NCBI GenBank assembly: GCA_012838995.1
Contig: DUOD01000048.1
Coordinates: forward strand, 1 to 64,000
Length of the DNA stretch: 64,000 nucleotides
Origin: Clostridiales bacterium
GTDB taxonomy: Bacteria > Bacillota > Clostridia > DUOD01
Direction: 5' to 3'
Shown: piece by piece, positions 18,853 through 28,853 of the stretch
Position numbering within the stretch: position 1 is the stretch's first letter
Layout: the number at the start of each line of letters is the position of its first letter
The notes under the pieces: model-generated
Database searches by the model: none
What the model saw: the letters and a program-made list of their open reading frames with translations, nothing else
What the model was told of the DNA's origin: nothing
Position numbers and translations under genes: made by a program

Positions 18853-19746
18853 ATGCCGAAGGACGTAACCATTATATTAATTGGAACGGCTGTGGGCACT
18901 ATTGCCAGGTTTTACAGTCTTAGAGTGGATTACAGGCAGTATCCGGGATACCCCCAGGGTTATCTGCTTCATTTAACCCTAGGGATGATTGCGGCGGCAT
19001 TGGGTGCAGTGGCATTACCGGCTTTGCTAAAAAAGGAATATGCTGCCGTAACCTTTCTGGCCCTGGCCACCCAGCAATTCCGTGAAATAAGAAATATGGA
19101 AAGGGAAAGCCTTATAAACATAGAAAAAACCGAACTGGTCAAAAGGGGAGATGCATATATAGAAGACATCGCCAGGAAATTTGAAGCCCGTAACTACCTG
19201 GCTTTATTGACCGGACTGATAACCTGTGGAGGTATAATTGTAACAAAGAGGCTGGATATAGGCATTATAATAGGCGTGGTACTCCTGATATCGTTAAAGT
19301 TTATATTAACACCCAAACAGGTGGGAGATATTGCCGTCGTCAGGCAGGCGGAGTTCAAGTTTGAGGGTACATTGCTGGACATAGAAGGTAATAAATTAAC
19401 CAATGTGGGATTAAGGGAAGCCAGGGAAAGGTATATGGAAAGGGGCCTTGCTTTGGTGATAGAACCCGTGGATGATGATGCCAACACTACCTTGTCCAAC
19501 TTGGGTCAAAGACAGGCAATCCTTCATGATGTGTCCATCCAGCTGGGGATTAGAAGGGAAAATGACGAGCCGGAGTTTACCCCCGTGGCCAAAAGGGATT
19601 CCACAACCGGACGGATAGCCATCTTTATGATTCCCTATGAAAAGGATATTGAGTGCATGATAGAAGCCGCTAAAAGGGTGCCCATTCTGGAAAGCTCGAG
19701 GAGGCTTCCCCTTTCCTCCGAAGCGGGCAGCCAAGCCTCCGATTAA
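18853..19746 (+). CDS. YIEGIA family membrane protein
   Basis: GTAVGTIARFYSLRVDYRQYPGYPQGYLLHL; eponymous motif reads YIEDIARKFEARNYLALL here. Confidence 0.82.
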   Translation: MPKDVTIILIGTAVGTIARFYSLRVDYRQYPGYPQGYLLHLTLGMIAAALGAVALPALLKKEYAAVTFLALATQQFREIRNMERESLINIEKTELVKRGDAYIEDIARKFEARNYLALLTGLITCGGIIVTKRLDIGIIIGVVLLISLKFILTPKQVGDIAVVRQAEFKFEGTLLDIEGNKLTNVGLREARERYMERGLALVIEPVDDDANTTLSNLGQRQAILHDVSIQLGIRRENDEPEFTPVAKRDSTTGRIAIFMIPYEKDIECMIEAAKRVPILESSRRLPLSSEAGSQASD

Positions 19747-19775
19747 ATACCGGGCATTAACGGTGGGGGATTGAC

Positions 19776-19970
19776 ATGGAGATACAGTTGACAAAACAGA
19801 TAATAGCCATTGTAACCCTTGACAAGGAAAAGGTGTATGCAGGCAGTGCACCCGTTTTTGTTGCCGAAGATGAAGAAGAGCAACAGCGGATAGCGATGTA
19901 CATAACCCGTATAACCTTTGGTATGGTCCATGATTTGGGCAACGGTGTTCTTATCATAGTGAAACATTAA
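19776..19970 (+). CDS. Capping complex subunit for YIEGIA (small protein)
   Basis: Position immediately after YIEGIA gene; IIAIVTLDKEKVYAGSAPVFVAEDEEEQQRIAMYITRITFGMVHDL. Confidence 0.72.
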   Translation: MEIQLTKQIIAIVTLDKEKVYAGSAPVFVAEDEEEQQRIAMYITRITFGMVHDLGNGVLIIVKH

Positions 19971-19981
19971 AAGGGAATTAT

Positions 19982-20476
19982 ATGAAGAGCAAACAGGACT
20001 TGAAAATCATTTATTGCGGCTATCATGGACTGTACATTTCCGCTTTGGCCGGTTATATGCACATATTGGATATTAAATCCACCCAAGGTGAAAATGAGGC
20101 CTATTTGCTTGCTTGGATGGACAGTATAACCAGGACCCGGTTTTTCCCTTCGGGTAATTTATTTTATTTAGGGCTGGATAAAGATTATAACGAGGTTTAC
20201 AGCTTGGGCTGTAAAAATGCCTTTGGAATAATAGAAAAGGCTCAAAAAGGCGTGGTGGCCATACATCATAATTTGGACGGAAAAATACACCACGTCGATA
20301 TAAGCTTTTTGGAAGGACGACTGTGTAGATTGGTCCTTGACCATACCCATAGCTCTGCCATATGCCAAAGGATGGCTTTGGGCTACCTTAGACATTATGC
20401 AAGAAGGCAAATGGAAAAAATATTAAAAAGGGTACTACTTGTAAAAGAGGCATTAAAAGACGGTGGGTTGTCATGA
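19982..20476 (+). CDS. DUF3189 family protein (copy 1)
   Basis: LKIIYCGYHGLYISALAGYMHIL, similar to the adjacent protein. Confidence 0.75.
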   Translation: MKSKQDLKIIYCGYHGLYISALAGYMHILDIKSTQGENEAYLLAWMDSITRTRFFPSGNLFYLGLDKDYNEVYSLGCKNAFGIIEKAQKGVVAIHHNLDGKIHHVDISFLEGRLCRLVLDHTHSSAICQRMALGYLRHYARRQMEKILKRVLLVKEALKDGGLS

Positions 20477-20958
20477 AAATAATATATGCATGCTACGGCG
20501 GGGCCCACACTTCGGTGACTTGTGCTGCCATACATTTAGGTATGTTGCCCGACGACAGGGTGCCCGGCAGTCGTGATTTCTATAGCATACCCTTTTATGA
20601 TAAGATGCCCAATGCACAATTGGGCACTCCAAGATTTATGGGTATTGATACAATGGGTTGGGAAATATATGTAATGGGCATGGGCGGTGACAGAAAGCTG
20701 GTCACCACCGCTATCTACAGCATTTTAAGGGAATATGGCTTGGATGAAAATAAGTTTTTTATAGTAAATGCACTGGTAACTTTAAGTCCCATAACGTCAG
20801 TAGGCGGTTTTTGTTCCCGTAAGCTCAACTTGGTGGGTCTGGGGAGGCCCCTTACGATTTACGGTATACGACAGACATATTATGTATTTGTTGATATAGT
20901 AAAAAGGACTAAACAAAAACAGCAGGCTTATATAAAAGCCATGTATTCCAACGTCTAA
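20473..20958 (+). CDS. DUF3189 family protein (copy 2)
   Basis: MKIIYACYGGAHTSVTCAAIHLGMLP...FYDKMPNAQLGTPRFMGID; 4-nt overlap with copy 1. Confidence 0.82.
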   Translation: MKIIYACYGGAHTSVTCAAIHLGMLPDDRVPGSRDFYSIPFYDKMPNAQLGTPRFMGIDTMGWEIYVMGMGGDRKLVTTAIYSILREYGLDENKFFIVNALVTLSPITSVGGFCSRKLNLVGLGRPLTIYGIRQTYYVFVDIVKRTKQKQQAYIKAMYSNV

Positions 20959-21087
20959 AGGGTGATATATTCTGCATAAAAATTTCTAGTCCGTTCAACC
21001 CTATTGATTTATGGTATAATCATAAGGATAACAGTCACCGTTAAGTGGCAGGGTCACATTTATAATTCGGGGGTAGTTGAGCTTATA

Positions 21088-22410
21088 ATGAAGAATTACG
21101 GAAAAGTAGCGTGGGTGGAAGAAAACAGCATTGGACAGGAAGTCGGTATACAGCCGGGGGATGTTTTGATAAGCGTAAACGGCAAGACGGTAGAAGATAT
21201 AATTGATTATAAATACTTGATATCGGACGAATATCTTGTATTGGAGATACAAAAACTCAATGGCGACATATGGGAAATAGATATAGAAAAGGAAGCAGCC
21301 GAGGATCTTGGTATTCGATTTAACAACCAGCTGCTGGACAGGGAAAGGAGCTGTGCCAATAAGTGCATTTTTTGCTTTATAGATCAGCTACCTCCATCCA
21401 TGAGGGATACATTGTATTATAAAGACGATGATTGGAGACTGTCGTTTTTGTACGGAAATTATATAACCTTGACTAATCTATCTTCAAAAGATGTCGAGAG
21501 AATTATCTCCCAGCGAATAAGTCCCTTATATATATCAGTCCATACCGTAGACAGTGATTTGCGCAAAGCTATGCTTAATAATAAACGGGCGGGTAGGATT
21601 AAAGATCAACTTGAGGTCTTAAAGGACGGTAATATTTCCTTTCATTGTCAGATCGTCCTTTGTCCGGGGATAAATGACGGAACTAAATTGGATGAAACGA
21701 TAGAATATCTTCTTAGCTTGTACCCCAATCTACTTTCCATAGCGGTGGTACCGGTGGGGCTGACAAAACACAGGCGGAGGCTGGCAAAACTAAAACCCTT
21801 TGAAGCGGATTCTTCAAAAGATGTAATAGCCCAGGTGAACAAATGGCAATCCCTTATGCTCCAAAGGATGGGCAGCAGGCTGGTGTATGCAGCCGACGAA
21901 TTCTACGTTACTGCCGGGATGCCATTGCCCCAGTTCCACGAATATGAGGACTTTCCTCAGCTGGAGAACGGTGTGGGCATAATGTCAAAATTCAAAAAAG
22001 AATTTCAAGACGGTCTTAAACACTTAGAGGGTATAAGGTATAATAAAAATAAGCAAATATCAATTGCCACCGGGAAATTGGCGTCGACGTTTATGAAGGA
22101 ATTAATAGACGGATTTAATGACAGGACCGGGATGAAGGTGAGCATCCATGAAATTAAAAACCGGCTGTTTGGTGCCAGGGTAACGGTGGCGGGGCTGGTA
22201 ACCGGGGGGGATATCCTCCGGCAGTTATCTAAAAAGACTCTGGGCCAGGTACTGCTTATCCCTGATACAATGCTAAAGGTCGGTGAAGAGGTGTTTTTAG
22301 ACGACATGACGGTGGCACAGCTGTCTTCGGCCTTGGACACCCAAGTGGTGCCCGTTGAGGTGAACGGCGGTCAATTGGTCAGCACCCTTACTCAACTGGG
22401 AAGAGCTTAG
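21088..22410 (+). CDS. DUF512 family protein (PDZ + radical-SAM-like)
   Basis: PDZ-like EVGIQPGDVLISVNGKTVEDI; ERSCANKCIFCFIDQLPPSMRDTLYYKDDDWRLSFLYGNYITLTNL. Confidence 0.92.
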   Translation: MKNYGKVAWVEENSIGQEVGIQPGDVLISVNGKTVEDIIDYKYLISDEYLVLEIQKLNGDIWEIDIEKEAAEDLGIRFNNQLLDRERSCANKCIFCFIDQLPPSMRDTLYYKDDDWRLSFLYGNYITLTNLSSKDVERIISQRISPLYISVHTVDSDLRKAMLNNKRAGRIKDQLEVLKDGNISFHCQIVLCPGINDGTKLDETIEYLLSLYPNLLSIAVVPVGLTKHRRRLAKLKPFEADSSKDVIAQVNKWQSLMLQRMGSRLVYAADEFYVTAGMPLPQFHEYEDFPQLENGVGIMSKFKKEFQDGLKHLEGIRYNKNKQISIATGKLASTFMKELIDGFNDRTGMKVSIHEIKNRLFGARVTVAGLVTGGDILRQLSKKTLGQVLLIPDTMLKVGEEVFLDDMTVAQLSSALDTQVVPVEVNGGQLVSTLTQLGRA

Positions 22411-22421
22411 GAGGTGGTGCA

Positions 22422-23738
22422 ATGGGCAAACCATTGGTGGCAATAGTGGGAAGACCCAATGTGGGCAAGTCCACATTTTTTAATAGAATAGCCGGTAAGA
22501 GGATATCCATTGTGGAGGATGTACCCGGGGTTACCCGTGACAGGCTTTATTATGACGTTCAATGGGCGGGAAGGGTGTTTACGTTAGTTGATACCGGCGG
22601 TATAGATCCATCAAGCGATGAACAAGTGACATCCAGCGTAAGGCAGCAGGCGCAAATAGCAATAGACGACTCGGACGTTATTATATTTATGGTCGACGGC
22701 AGGGAAGGCTTAACGGCTACCGATCAACAGGTAGCAGATCTTCTTAGAAGGTCTAAAAAGCCTACAATACTGGTGTGCAATAAAATCGATGCCGAAAAGT
22801 ACCAACAAAATGTATATGAGTTTTATGAACTGGGTTTGGATGAGCCCATATCCATATCAGCGGAACAGGGCCTGGGACTGGGTGATCTGCTTGATATAAT
22901 TGTTTCTAAATTACCCGATGATGACCAGCCGGAAGAGGACGAGGGCACCATAAAAATTGCGGTGGTAGGTAAGCCCAATGCCGGAAAGTCTTCCATTGTA
23001 AATAAAATACTGGGCGAGGAAAGGACCATTGTAACTAACATTCCCGGGACTACCAGAGATGCCATTGATACGCCCTTTGAAAAAGACGGAAGAAAATATC
23101 TGATTATTGACACGGCCGGTGTAAGGAGGAAAAGCAAGATTAAGGAAAGCGTGGAGCGATATAGCGTTATGAGGGCACTTACCGCCGTGAGAAGGGCTGA
23201 TGTGTGCCTGTTGGTTATAGATGCTTTGGATGGCGTAACCGAGCAGGACGCTAGGCTGGCCGGATATGTCCACGAAGAGGGCAAAGGGTTAATAATTGTT
23301 GTTAATAAATGGGATTTAATAAAGAAAGATACCAATACCATGGATAATTACCGCAAAGAAATATACAGCAAGCTATCCTTTGTATCCTATGCTCCTATTC
23401 TGTTCGTGTCGGCAAAGACCGGTCAGAGGATATTCAGGATAACCGAACTGGTGGACTTTGTAAATGAACAGGCCAGCTTTAGAATTTCCACGGGAGTGCT
23501 AAATGAGGTTTTAAACGAAGCCACCGCCTCAACGCAGCCACCCTCCGTTAAGGGCAAGATCCTCAAACTGTACTATGCAACCCAGGTGTCCATAAAACCG
23601 CCTACATTTGTTTTATTTGTTAATGACATCCGGTTAATGCATTTTTCCTATGAAAGATATATTGAGAACTATCTTAGAAAGACCTTTGGTTTGGAGGGAA
23701 CGCCTATAAGGATAATAGCTCGGAATAGGGGCAAATAG
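22422..23738 (+). CDS. der: Ribosome biogenesis GTPase Der
   Basis: Two GTPase domains (GRPNVGKST, GKPNAGKSS; DTGG, DTAG; NKID, NKWD) plus KH-like C-terminus. Confidence 0.98.
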   Translation: MGKPLVAIVGRPNVGKSTFFNRIAGKRISIVEDVPGVTRDRLYYDVQWAGRVFTLVDTGGIDPSSDEQVTSSVRQQAQIAIDDSDVIIFMVDGREGLTATDQQVADLLRRSKKPTILVCNKIDAEKYQQNVYEFYELGLDEPISISAEQGLGLGDLLDIIVSKLPDDDQPEEDEGTIKIAVVGKPNAGKSSIVNKILGEERTIVTNIPGTTRDAIDTPFEKDGRKYLIIDTAGVRRKSKIKESVERYSVMRALTAVRRADVCLLVIDALDGVTEQDARLAGYVHEEGKGLIIVVNKWDLIKKDTNTMDNYRKEIYSKLSFVSYAPILFVSAKTGQRIFRITELVDFVNEQASFRISTGVLNEVLNEATASTQPPSVKGKILKLYYATQVSIKPPTFVLFVNDIRLMHFSYERYIENYLRKTFGLEGTPIRIIARNRGK

Positions 23739-23751
23739 GGAGGTTTTTAAA

Positions 23752-24342
23752 TTGGTTTATGTAATCCTTGCTATTGCATTTTATTGCTTTGGCTGTATTT
23801 CCACCGGATACATAGTTGGCAAAATGCAGTCGAATATTGATGTAAGAAAACATGGCAGTGGCAGCGCCGGTGCTACCAATGTCTTTAGGGTGCTTGGAAC
23901 AAAAGCAGGAATCATAACATTTATAAGCGATTTTGCAAAGGGTGCTGTTGCATCGTTGGTGGGTCTTTGGCTGGGAGGTGTCACCGGTGGCATTGTGTGT
24001 TCCATTGCCGTAGTGCTGGGGCATAATTGGCCGCTGTTCTTAAAATTTAAAGGCGGCAAGGGTATAGCCACCACTACGGGTACCATAATTGTTTTGAACC
24101 CTGTGGTGGGTATTATTCTGTTGGGTTTTGGAATAGTAGTAATAGCTCTTACAAGATATGTGTCCCTGGGTTCTATAATGGCAACGGCGGCCTATCCGGT
24201 AGTGGTTTTTGCTTTAAAATTTCCGGCGGAGTATAAAATACATGCCGTTATTATATGTGTACTGGCTATACTAAGGCATACCTCAAACATCAAGAGATTA
24301 AAAAAGGGCAATGAAAGAAAACTCGGGGTGAAAACCGAGTGA
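23752..24342 (+). CDS. plsY: Glycerol-3-phosphate acyltransferase PlsY
   Basis: DVRKHGSGSAGATNVFRVLG, GHNWPLFLKFKGGKGIATT. Confidence 0.97.
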   Translation: MVYVILAIAFYCFGCISTGYIVGKMQSNIDVRKHGSGSAGATNVFRVLGTKAGIITFISDFAKGAVASLVGLWLGGVTGGIVCSIAVVLGHNWPLFLKFKGGKGIATTTGTIIVLNPVVGIILLGFGIVVIALTRYVSLGSIMATAAYPVVVFALKFPAEYKIHAVIICVLAILRHTSNIKRLKKGNERKLGVKTE

Positions 24343-24368
24343 AATATACATCGAGGGGAAAGACAAGC

Positions 24369-25391
24369 ATGAAAATATCAGTTATCGGTGCAGGAAGTTG
24401 GGGAACAGCCCTTGCTAGATTATTGGCTAAAAAGGGATATGACGTTGGGCTGTGGGTATACGAAGATGAGGTATGCGACTGTATAAAAAATACCAGGGAA
24501 AATGTTAAATACCTTCCCGGAATAACCATGCCGGAAAATATCAAACCTTCCACTGATTTACAGCAAACGGTGGAGGAGAGTCGGGTACTGGTTTTGGCGG
24601 TACCCTCCCACCTGGTTAGATCCATGTCTGCCAGAATAGGTAAGTTTATCGAAAAAGATCAGATAATAGTAAACGTGGCCAAAGGTTTGGAGGATAATAC
24701 CTTTTTAAGATTATCCCAGGTTATCGAAGAGACCGTACCCGGCTGTAGAGTGGCTGTATTGTCCGGACCCAGCCATGCGGAGGAAGTGTCCAGGGACTTA
24801 CCTACGGCGGTTGTGGTGTCCGCCAGGGACAAGCATACCGCTGAATACATACAGGATATATTTATGACACCCAAGTTTAGGGTGTATACAAACCTCGACA
24901 TGGTGGGGGTGGAAATATCCGGGGCATTGAAAAACGTTATTGCCCTTGCCGTTGGAATTTCTGACGGTTTGGGCTTCGGCGATAACACAAGGGCGGCCCT
25001 CATGACCAGAGGTATTGTGGAAATATCCAGATTGGGCAGGAAATTAAAGGCTAATCCTTTAACCTTTGCCGGATTGTCAGGTATTGGTGATTTGATAGTC
25101 ACCTGTACCAGCCGGCATAGCAGGAACAGGAGGGCGGGTATTGCCATAGGCCGGGGTGCTACCCTTGAAGATATAACCGACCTGGGCGGCATGGTGGTGG
25201 AAGGGGTAAATGCCACCAGGGTGGCCTACCGCATGTCCAAGAAGTTGAAGGTGGAGATGCCGATAGTCCAACAATTATACAGGGTATTGTTCAGAAACGG
25301 CGATCCAAGAGAAGCGGTGGTCAATCTGATGCTTAGAAACAAAACCGAAGAAATAGAAGCAACGATATTAAATGTCTATGAAAATTGGTAA
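24369..25391 (+). CDS. gpsA: NAD(P)H-dependent glycerol-3-phosphate dehydrogenase
   Basis: ISVIGAGSWGTALARLLAKKG, VNVAKGLE, SGPSHAEEV, GLSGIGDLIVTCTSRHSRNRRAG. Confidence 0.98.
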   Translation: MKISVIGAGSWGTALARLLAKKGYDVGLWVYEDEVCDCIKNTRENVKYLPGITMPENIKPSTDLQQTVEESRVLVLAVPSHLVRSMSARIGKFIEKDQIIVNVAKGLEDNTFLRLSQVIEETVPGCRVAVLSGPSHAEEVSRDLPTAVVVSARDKHTAEYIQDIFMTPKFRVYTNLDMVGVEISGALKNVIALAVGISDGLGFGDNTRAALMTRGIVEISRLGRKLKANPLTFAGLSGIGDLIVTCTSRHSRNRRAGIAIGRGATLEDITDLGGMVVEGVNATRVAYRMSKKLKVEMPIVQQLYRVLFRNGDPREAVVNLMLRNKTEEIEATILNVYENW

Positions 25392-25424
25392 AGGCAGGCT
25401 TTAAAGCTTGCCTTTACCAATTTT
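25381..25424 (+). terminator. 19-bp stem terminator overlapping the gpsA stop region
   Basis: AAAATTGGTAAAGGCAGGC-TTTAAA-GCTTGCCTTTACCAATTTT (one wobble). Confidence 0.85.
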
Positions 25425-25527
25425 CTGTAATATTCTTTGCTTTATTTCATATATATATATCAATAAATTTAATTGAGCGTCAGATGTGTTGATATATGTT
25501 GTAAGCTAATAAAGGGGGGAATTTTGC

Positions 25528-27006
25528 ATGGATGGGTATGATATATATAAAGATATTGCGGAACGTACCGACGGTGATATATACATAGGAGTGGTAGGCC
25601 CTGTCAGAACAGGTAAATCAACATTCATAAAAAAGTTTATGGATTTGCTGGTAATACCTAATATCGACAACGGTTTTAAAAAGGAAAGGGCCAAGGATGA
25701 ACTGCCCCAGAGCGGAACAGGGCGGACAATTACCACTACCGAACCAAAATTTGTGCCCAATGAAGCGGTGGAAATATCCATAAAGGAAAAAGCCAATTTT
25801 AGGGTTAGGATGGTGGATTGTGTCGGCTATTTGGTGAAGGGTGCCTTGGGTCACTTGGAAAACAATGCTCCGAGGATGGTGAGGACACCATGGTACGACT
25901 ACGATATTCCCTTTGAAGAGGCTGCAGAGTTGGGTACAAGGAAAGTAATAAACGATCATTCCACTATTGGTTTGATGATAACAACGGATGGAAGTATTAC
26001 CGATATACCCCGATCCAATTATATAGAAGCAGAAGAGAGGGTGGTGTCTGAGCTTAAGGCTATCAACAAGCCTTTTATCATATTGCTTAATTCCAAGTAT
26101 CCCCAAGCCGAAGATACTGTAAAACTGCAACAGGCTTTACAGGAGAAGTATGACACACCTGTGCTGGCCATAGATATTTTAAACATGACAATAGATGATA
26201 TAAATAATATACTGGAGAAGATACTCTTTGAATTCCCGGTTAGAGAAATTGATATATTCCTGCCTAAATGGGTGGAAACTCTGGAGTATGAACACTGGTT
26301 GATGGATCACATATTAACCGGATTGAAGGGAAATATGACATCGGTATCCAAGGTAAGGGATATAGAAGAATATAAAAACATTTTTGACGAGTCGGAGCAT
26401 GTGAAAAATGTGGAAATCAGCAGCATAAACTTAGGTGAGGGCAAAGCCGTTATGCACTTAAATATCAATGATCGGCTGTTTTATAAGATATTGGGAGAGG
26501 TTTCGGGCTATACAATAGAAGGCGACTATCAATTGATAGGCCTGATGAGGGAATTGGCCTTTGCTAAAAGGGAATACGACAGGGTAGCCGATGCCCTGGA
26601 CAGTGTTAAGGAAACCGGTTACGGTGTAGTGCCTCCCAAAATGGAAGAATTGACGTTGGAAGAACCGGAGATCGTAAGACAGGGTAATAGATTTGGAGTG
26701 AGATTGCGAGCAAGCGCTCCGTCTCTGCATATCATACGGGCCGATGTGGAAACCGAAGTATCACCCATTGTGGGCACAGAAAAACAAAGCGAGGAATTGG
26801 TGGAATATCTGTTGGAGGAGTTTGAATCGGATACATCCAAGATATGGGAGTCCAATATTTTCGGAAAGTCCCTTCATGAACTGGTAAAGGAAGGCCTGTC
26901 CAATAAACTCAATAGAATGCCGGAGGATGCCCAGATTAAGTTACAAGAAACCCTCCAAAGGATAATAAATGAAGGCAGCGGCGGTTTAATCTGCATAATA
27001 TTATAA
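25528..27006 (+). CDS. spoIVA: Stage IV sporulation protein A (SpoIVA)
   Basis: DIYKDIAERTDGDIYIGVVGPVRTGKSTFIKKFM; C-terminal GGLICIIL. Confidence 0.98.
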   Translation: MDGYDIYKDIAERTDGDIYIGVVGPVRTGKSTFIKKFMDLLVIPNIDNGFKKERAKDELPQSGTGRTITTTEPKFVPNEAVEISIKEKANFRVRMVDCVGYLVKGALGHLENNAPRMVRTPWYDYDIPFEEAAELGTRKVINDHSTIGLMITTDGSITDIPRSNYIEAEERVVSELKAINKPFIILLNSKYPQAEDTVKLQQALQEKYDTPVLAIDILNMTIDDINNILEKILFEFPVREIDIFLPKWVETLEYEHWLMDHILTGLKGNMTSVSKVRDIEEYKNIFDESEHVKNVEISSINLGEGKAVMHLNINDRLFYKILGEVSGYTIEGDYQLIGLMRELAFAKREYDRVADALDSVKETGYGVVPPKMEELTLEEPEIVRQGNRFGVRLRASAPSLHIIRADVETEVSPIVGTEKQSEELVEYLLEEFESDTSKIWESNIFGKSLHELVKEGLSNKLNRMPEDAQIKLQETLQRIINEGSGGLICIIL

Positions 27007-27029
27007 AATAACAAAGAATGGAAAAAAAT

Positions 27030-27066
27030 AGGGCTGTCCTAAGGGCAGCCCATATTATATTATTTT
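27030..27066 (+). terminator. Terminator-like hairpin after spoIVA
   Basis: gggctgtcctaagggcagccc + AT-rich tail. Confidence 0.55.
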
Positions 27067-27081
27067 AATGACGGAAATTTC

Positions 27082-27110
27082 TTTACAAAATAAATTTTAT
27101 ATGCTAAAAT
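27082..27110 (+). promoter_or_regulatory. tRNA promoter
   Basis: TTTACA - 17 bp - TAAAAT. Confidence 0.6.
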
Positions 27111-27122
27111 AGTATCCGGTGT

Positions 27123-27200
27123 CGGGGCGTGGCTCAGTTTGGCTAGAGCACTAGACTGGGGGTCTAGGGGTCGCAGGTTCAAATCCTGTCGCTCCGACCA
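27123..27200 (+). tRNA. tRNA-Pro (anticodon GGG)
   Basis: CGGGGCG/CGCTCCG acceptor, GGTTCAAATCC T-loop, anticodon stem CTAGA-CTGGGGG-TCTAG, encoded CCA. Confidence 0.95.
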
Positions 27201-27231
27201 TTATATTTTAAATTTAGTTAGGTCAACCAAT

Positions 27232-27268
27232 CAATTGTTTCATGTCCATTGAAACAGTTGTTTTTTTA
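27232..27268 (+). terminator. Intrinsic terminator after the tRNA
   Basis: CAATTGTTTCA-tgtccat-TGAAACAGTTG-TTTTTTT. Confidence 0.85.
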
Positions 27269-27293
27269 TTATTTGGAAAGGTCATCCATAATC

Positions 27294-27992
27294 ATGTCTA
27301 TAGTATTTCAACCGCCTTTGATAAAAGGTACTCTTGTTAAAAGACAAAACAGATTCGTTGCCCAGGTAATGGTAGATAATGACAAGCACCTGGCCCATGT
27401 GCCCAATACCGGTAGAATGAAAGAGTTTATGGTGCCCGGAGCCGATGTTTGGATAAGGCCGGCCACAACCACTGGCCGAAAAACGGCTTATGATTTGCTG
27501 TTGATAAGGGAAGGGGAGTCAATGGTCTACATAGATTCCCGCGGCGCCAACCAAATGATATATGAAGCCATTAACCGGGGAGAGTTGGCCAAGTACTTTC
27601 CCGTAGTTAAGGACATTAAAAGGGAGGTGGTGTATGGAAACAGCCGTATGGATATGGCGGTTTTCGACGGTTATTATCACCACCTGATAGAGATCAAGTG
27701 TGTAACGCTGGTTAAAGAGGGCAGGGCCATGTTCCCGGATGCCCCTACCCAGCGCGGAACCAAGCATATTAAGGATCTTATCCGGGCTGTAGAGGAAGGG
27801 TATAAGTCGTGGCTTGTTTTTGTGGTGCAAAGGCAGGACGGGACCTCTTTTTCCTCCAACCATTCAACCGATCCACTTTTTTCCGAGACTGTTAAATACG
27901 GTGCAAGTAAGGGTGTAAATCTTTTAGCCCTAAATTGTGTTGTGGATACCAGTGCCGTGGCTTTAAATGACGTAATAGATATATTTTTGTAG
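27294..27992 (+). CDS. sfsA: Sugar fermentation stimulation protein homologue SfsA
   Basis: KGTLVKRQNRFVAQVMVDN...AHVPNTGRMKEFMVPGADVWIRPA, EIKCVTLVKEGRAMFPDAPTQRGTKHI. Confidence 0.96.
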   Translation: MSIVFQPPLIKGTLVKRQNRFVAQVMVDNDKHLAHVPNTGRMKEFMVPGADVWIRPATTTGRKTAYDLLLIREGESMVYIDSRGANQMIYEAINRGELAKYFPVVKDIKREVVYGNSRMDMAVFDGYYHHLIEIKCVTLVKEGRAMFPDAPTQRGTKHIKDLIRAVEEGYKSWLVFVVQRQDGTSFSSNHSTDPLFSETVKYGASKGVNLLALNCVVDTSAVALNDVIDIFL

Positions 27993-28088
27993 TTATATAT
28001 ATCCTCAGTAATAAAATATGTCGGCAATTTGTCATTATATGTTATAATAAAGATTGGGAATATAAAACTATCTGGGGGGTTTTGGGAT

Positions 28089-28400
28089 ATGGATTTGTCC
28101 AATAATTATAATGAAGACAGCAATACATGGGTAGTAAAGCTCAGCGGTGAGGTCGATATATATAATTCCTCGCAGTTAAAGAATCAGATAGATAAATTAA
28201 TTGACCAGCGGAGCGGTAATATTACTCTGGATTGCACCAATCTAACCTATATTGACAGTACAGGTCTGGGAGTTCTAATAGGTATTCTTAAAAGGGTTAA
28301 GGAATACGGAGGCAAAATAAATATAAGAAATTTAAAGCCCTACATTAAGAAAATATTTGTCATTACCGAACTGGATAAAGTATTTAGCATAGAGGTGTAA
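28089..28400 (+). CDS. STAS anti-sigma factor antagonist
   Basis: WVVKLSGEVDIYNSSQLKNQI, LTYIDSTGLGVLIG with phospho-Ser context. Confidence 0.92.
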   Translation: MDLSNNYNEDSNTWVVKLSGEVDIYNSSQLKNQIDKLIDQRSGNITLDCTNLTYIDSTGLGVLIGILKRVKEYGGKINIRNLKPYIKKIFVITELDKVFSIEV

Positions 28401-28403
28401 CCA

Positions 28404-28853
28404 ATGTCTGAAGAAAATGTGGTTAAAAAGCGGACAACGTCCCTACAAAGGGACAGAATAACCCTGGAATTGCCGGTAAAACCCGACTATGTTATGGTTG
28501 TACGACTGACTACCGCTGCCATAATGACCAGAGCGGGCTTTAATATAGACGATATAGAAGATTTGAAGATGGCAATAGCCGAGGCATATACCACCATCAT
28601 AAGGCTGTACGGTCAAGGGGATTGTGTCATAGAGTACCAGTTTGAACAGGGCTGGACTCAAATATCGATAAATTTAAAGAATTATAAATCCATGACCCGG
28701 GACATTGATGGGTCTGGGGTTCGGCCCAGAACAACGACCCAGGAAGACGAGCTTAGCAGCTATATAATACACTCCATAATGGATGATGTTCAGATATTTA
28801 GGCAAAACGGTGCTGTGGTGGGCATGACAATGGTTAAAGGGAATGGGCTATGA
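28404..28853 (+). CDS. RsbW-like anti-sigma factor, apparently lacking canonical ATP-binding motifs
   Basis: Genetic position between STAS and sigma; KMAIAEAYTTIIRLYG aligns with the N-box (EAxxNAxxHG) but lacks Asn; no DxGxG or GLG motif. Confidence 0.78.
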   Translation: MSEENVVKKRTTSLQRDRITLELPVKPDYVMVVRLTTAAIMTRAGFNIDDIEDLKMAIAEAYTTIIRLYGQGDCVIEYQFEQGWTQISINLKNYKSMTRDIDGSGVRPRTTTQEDELSSYIIHSIMDDVQIFRQNGAVVGMTMVKGNGL

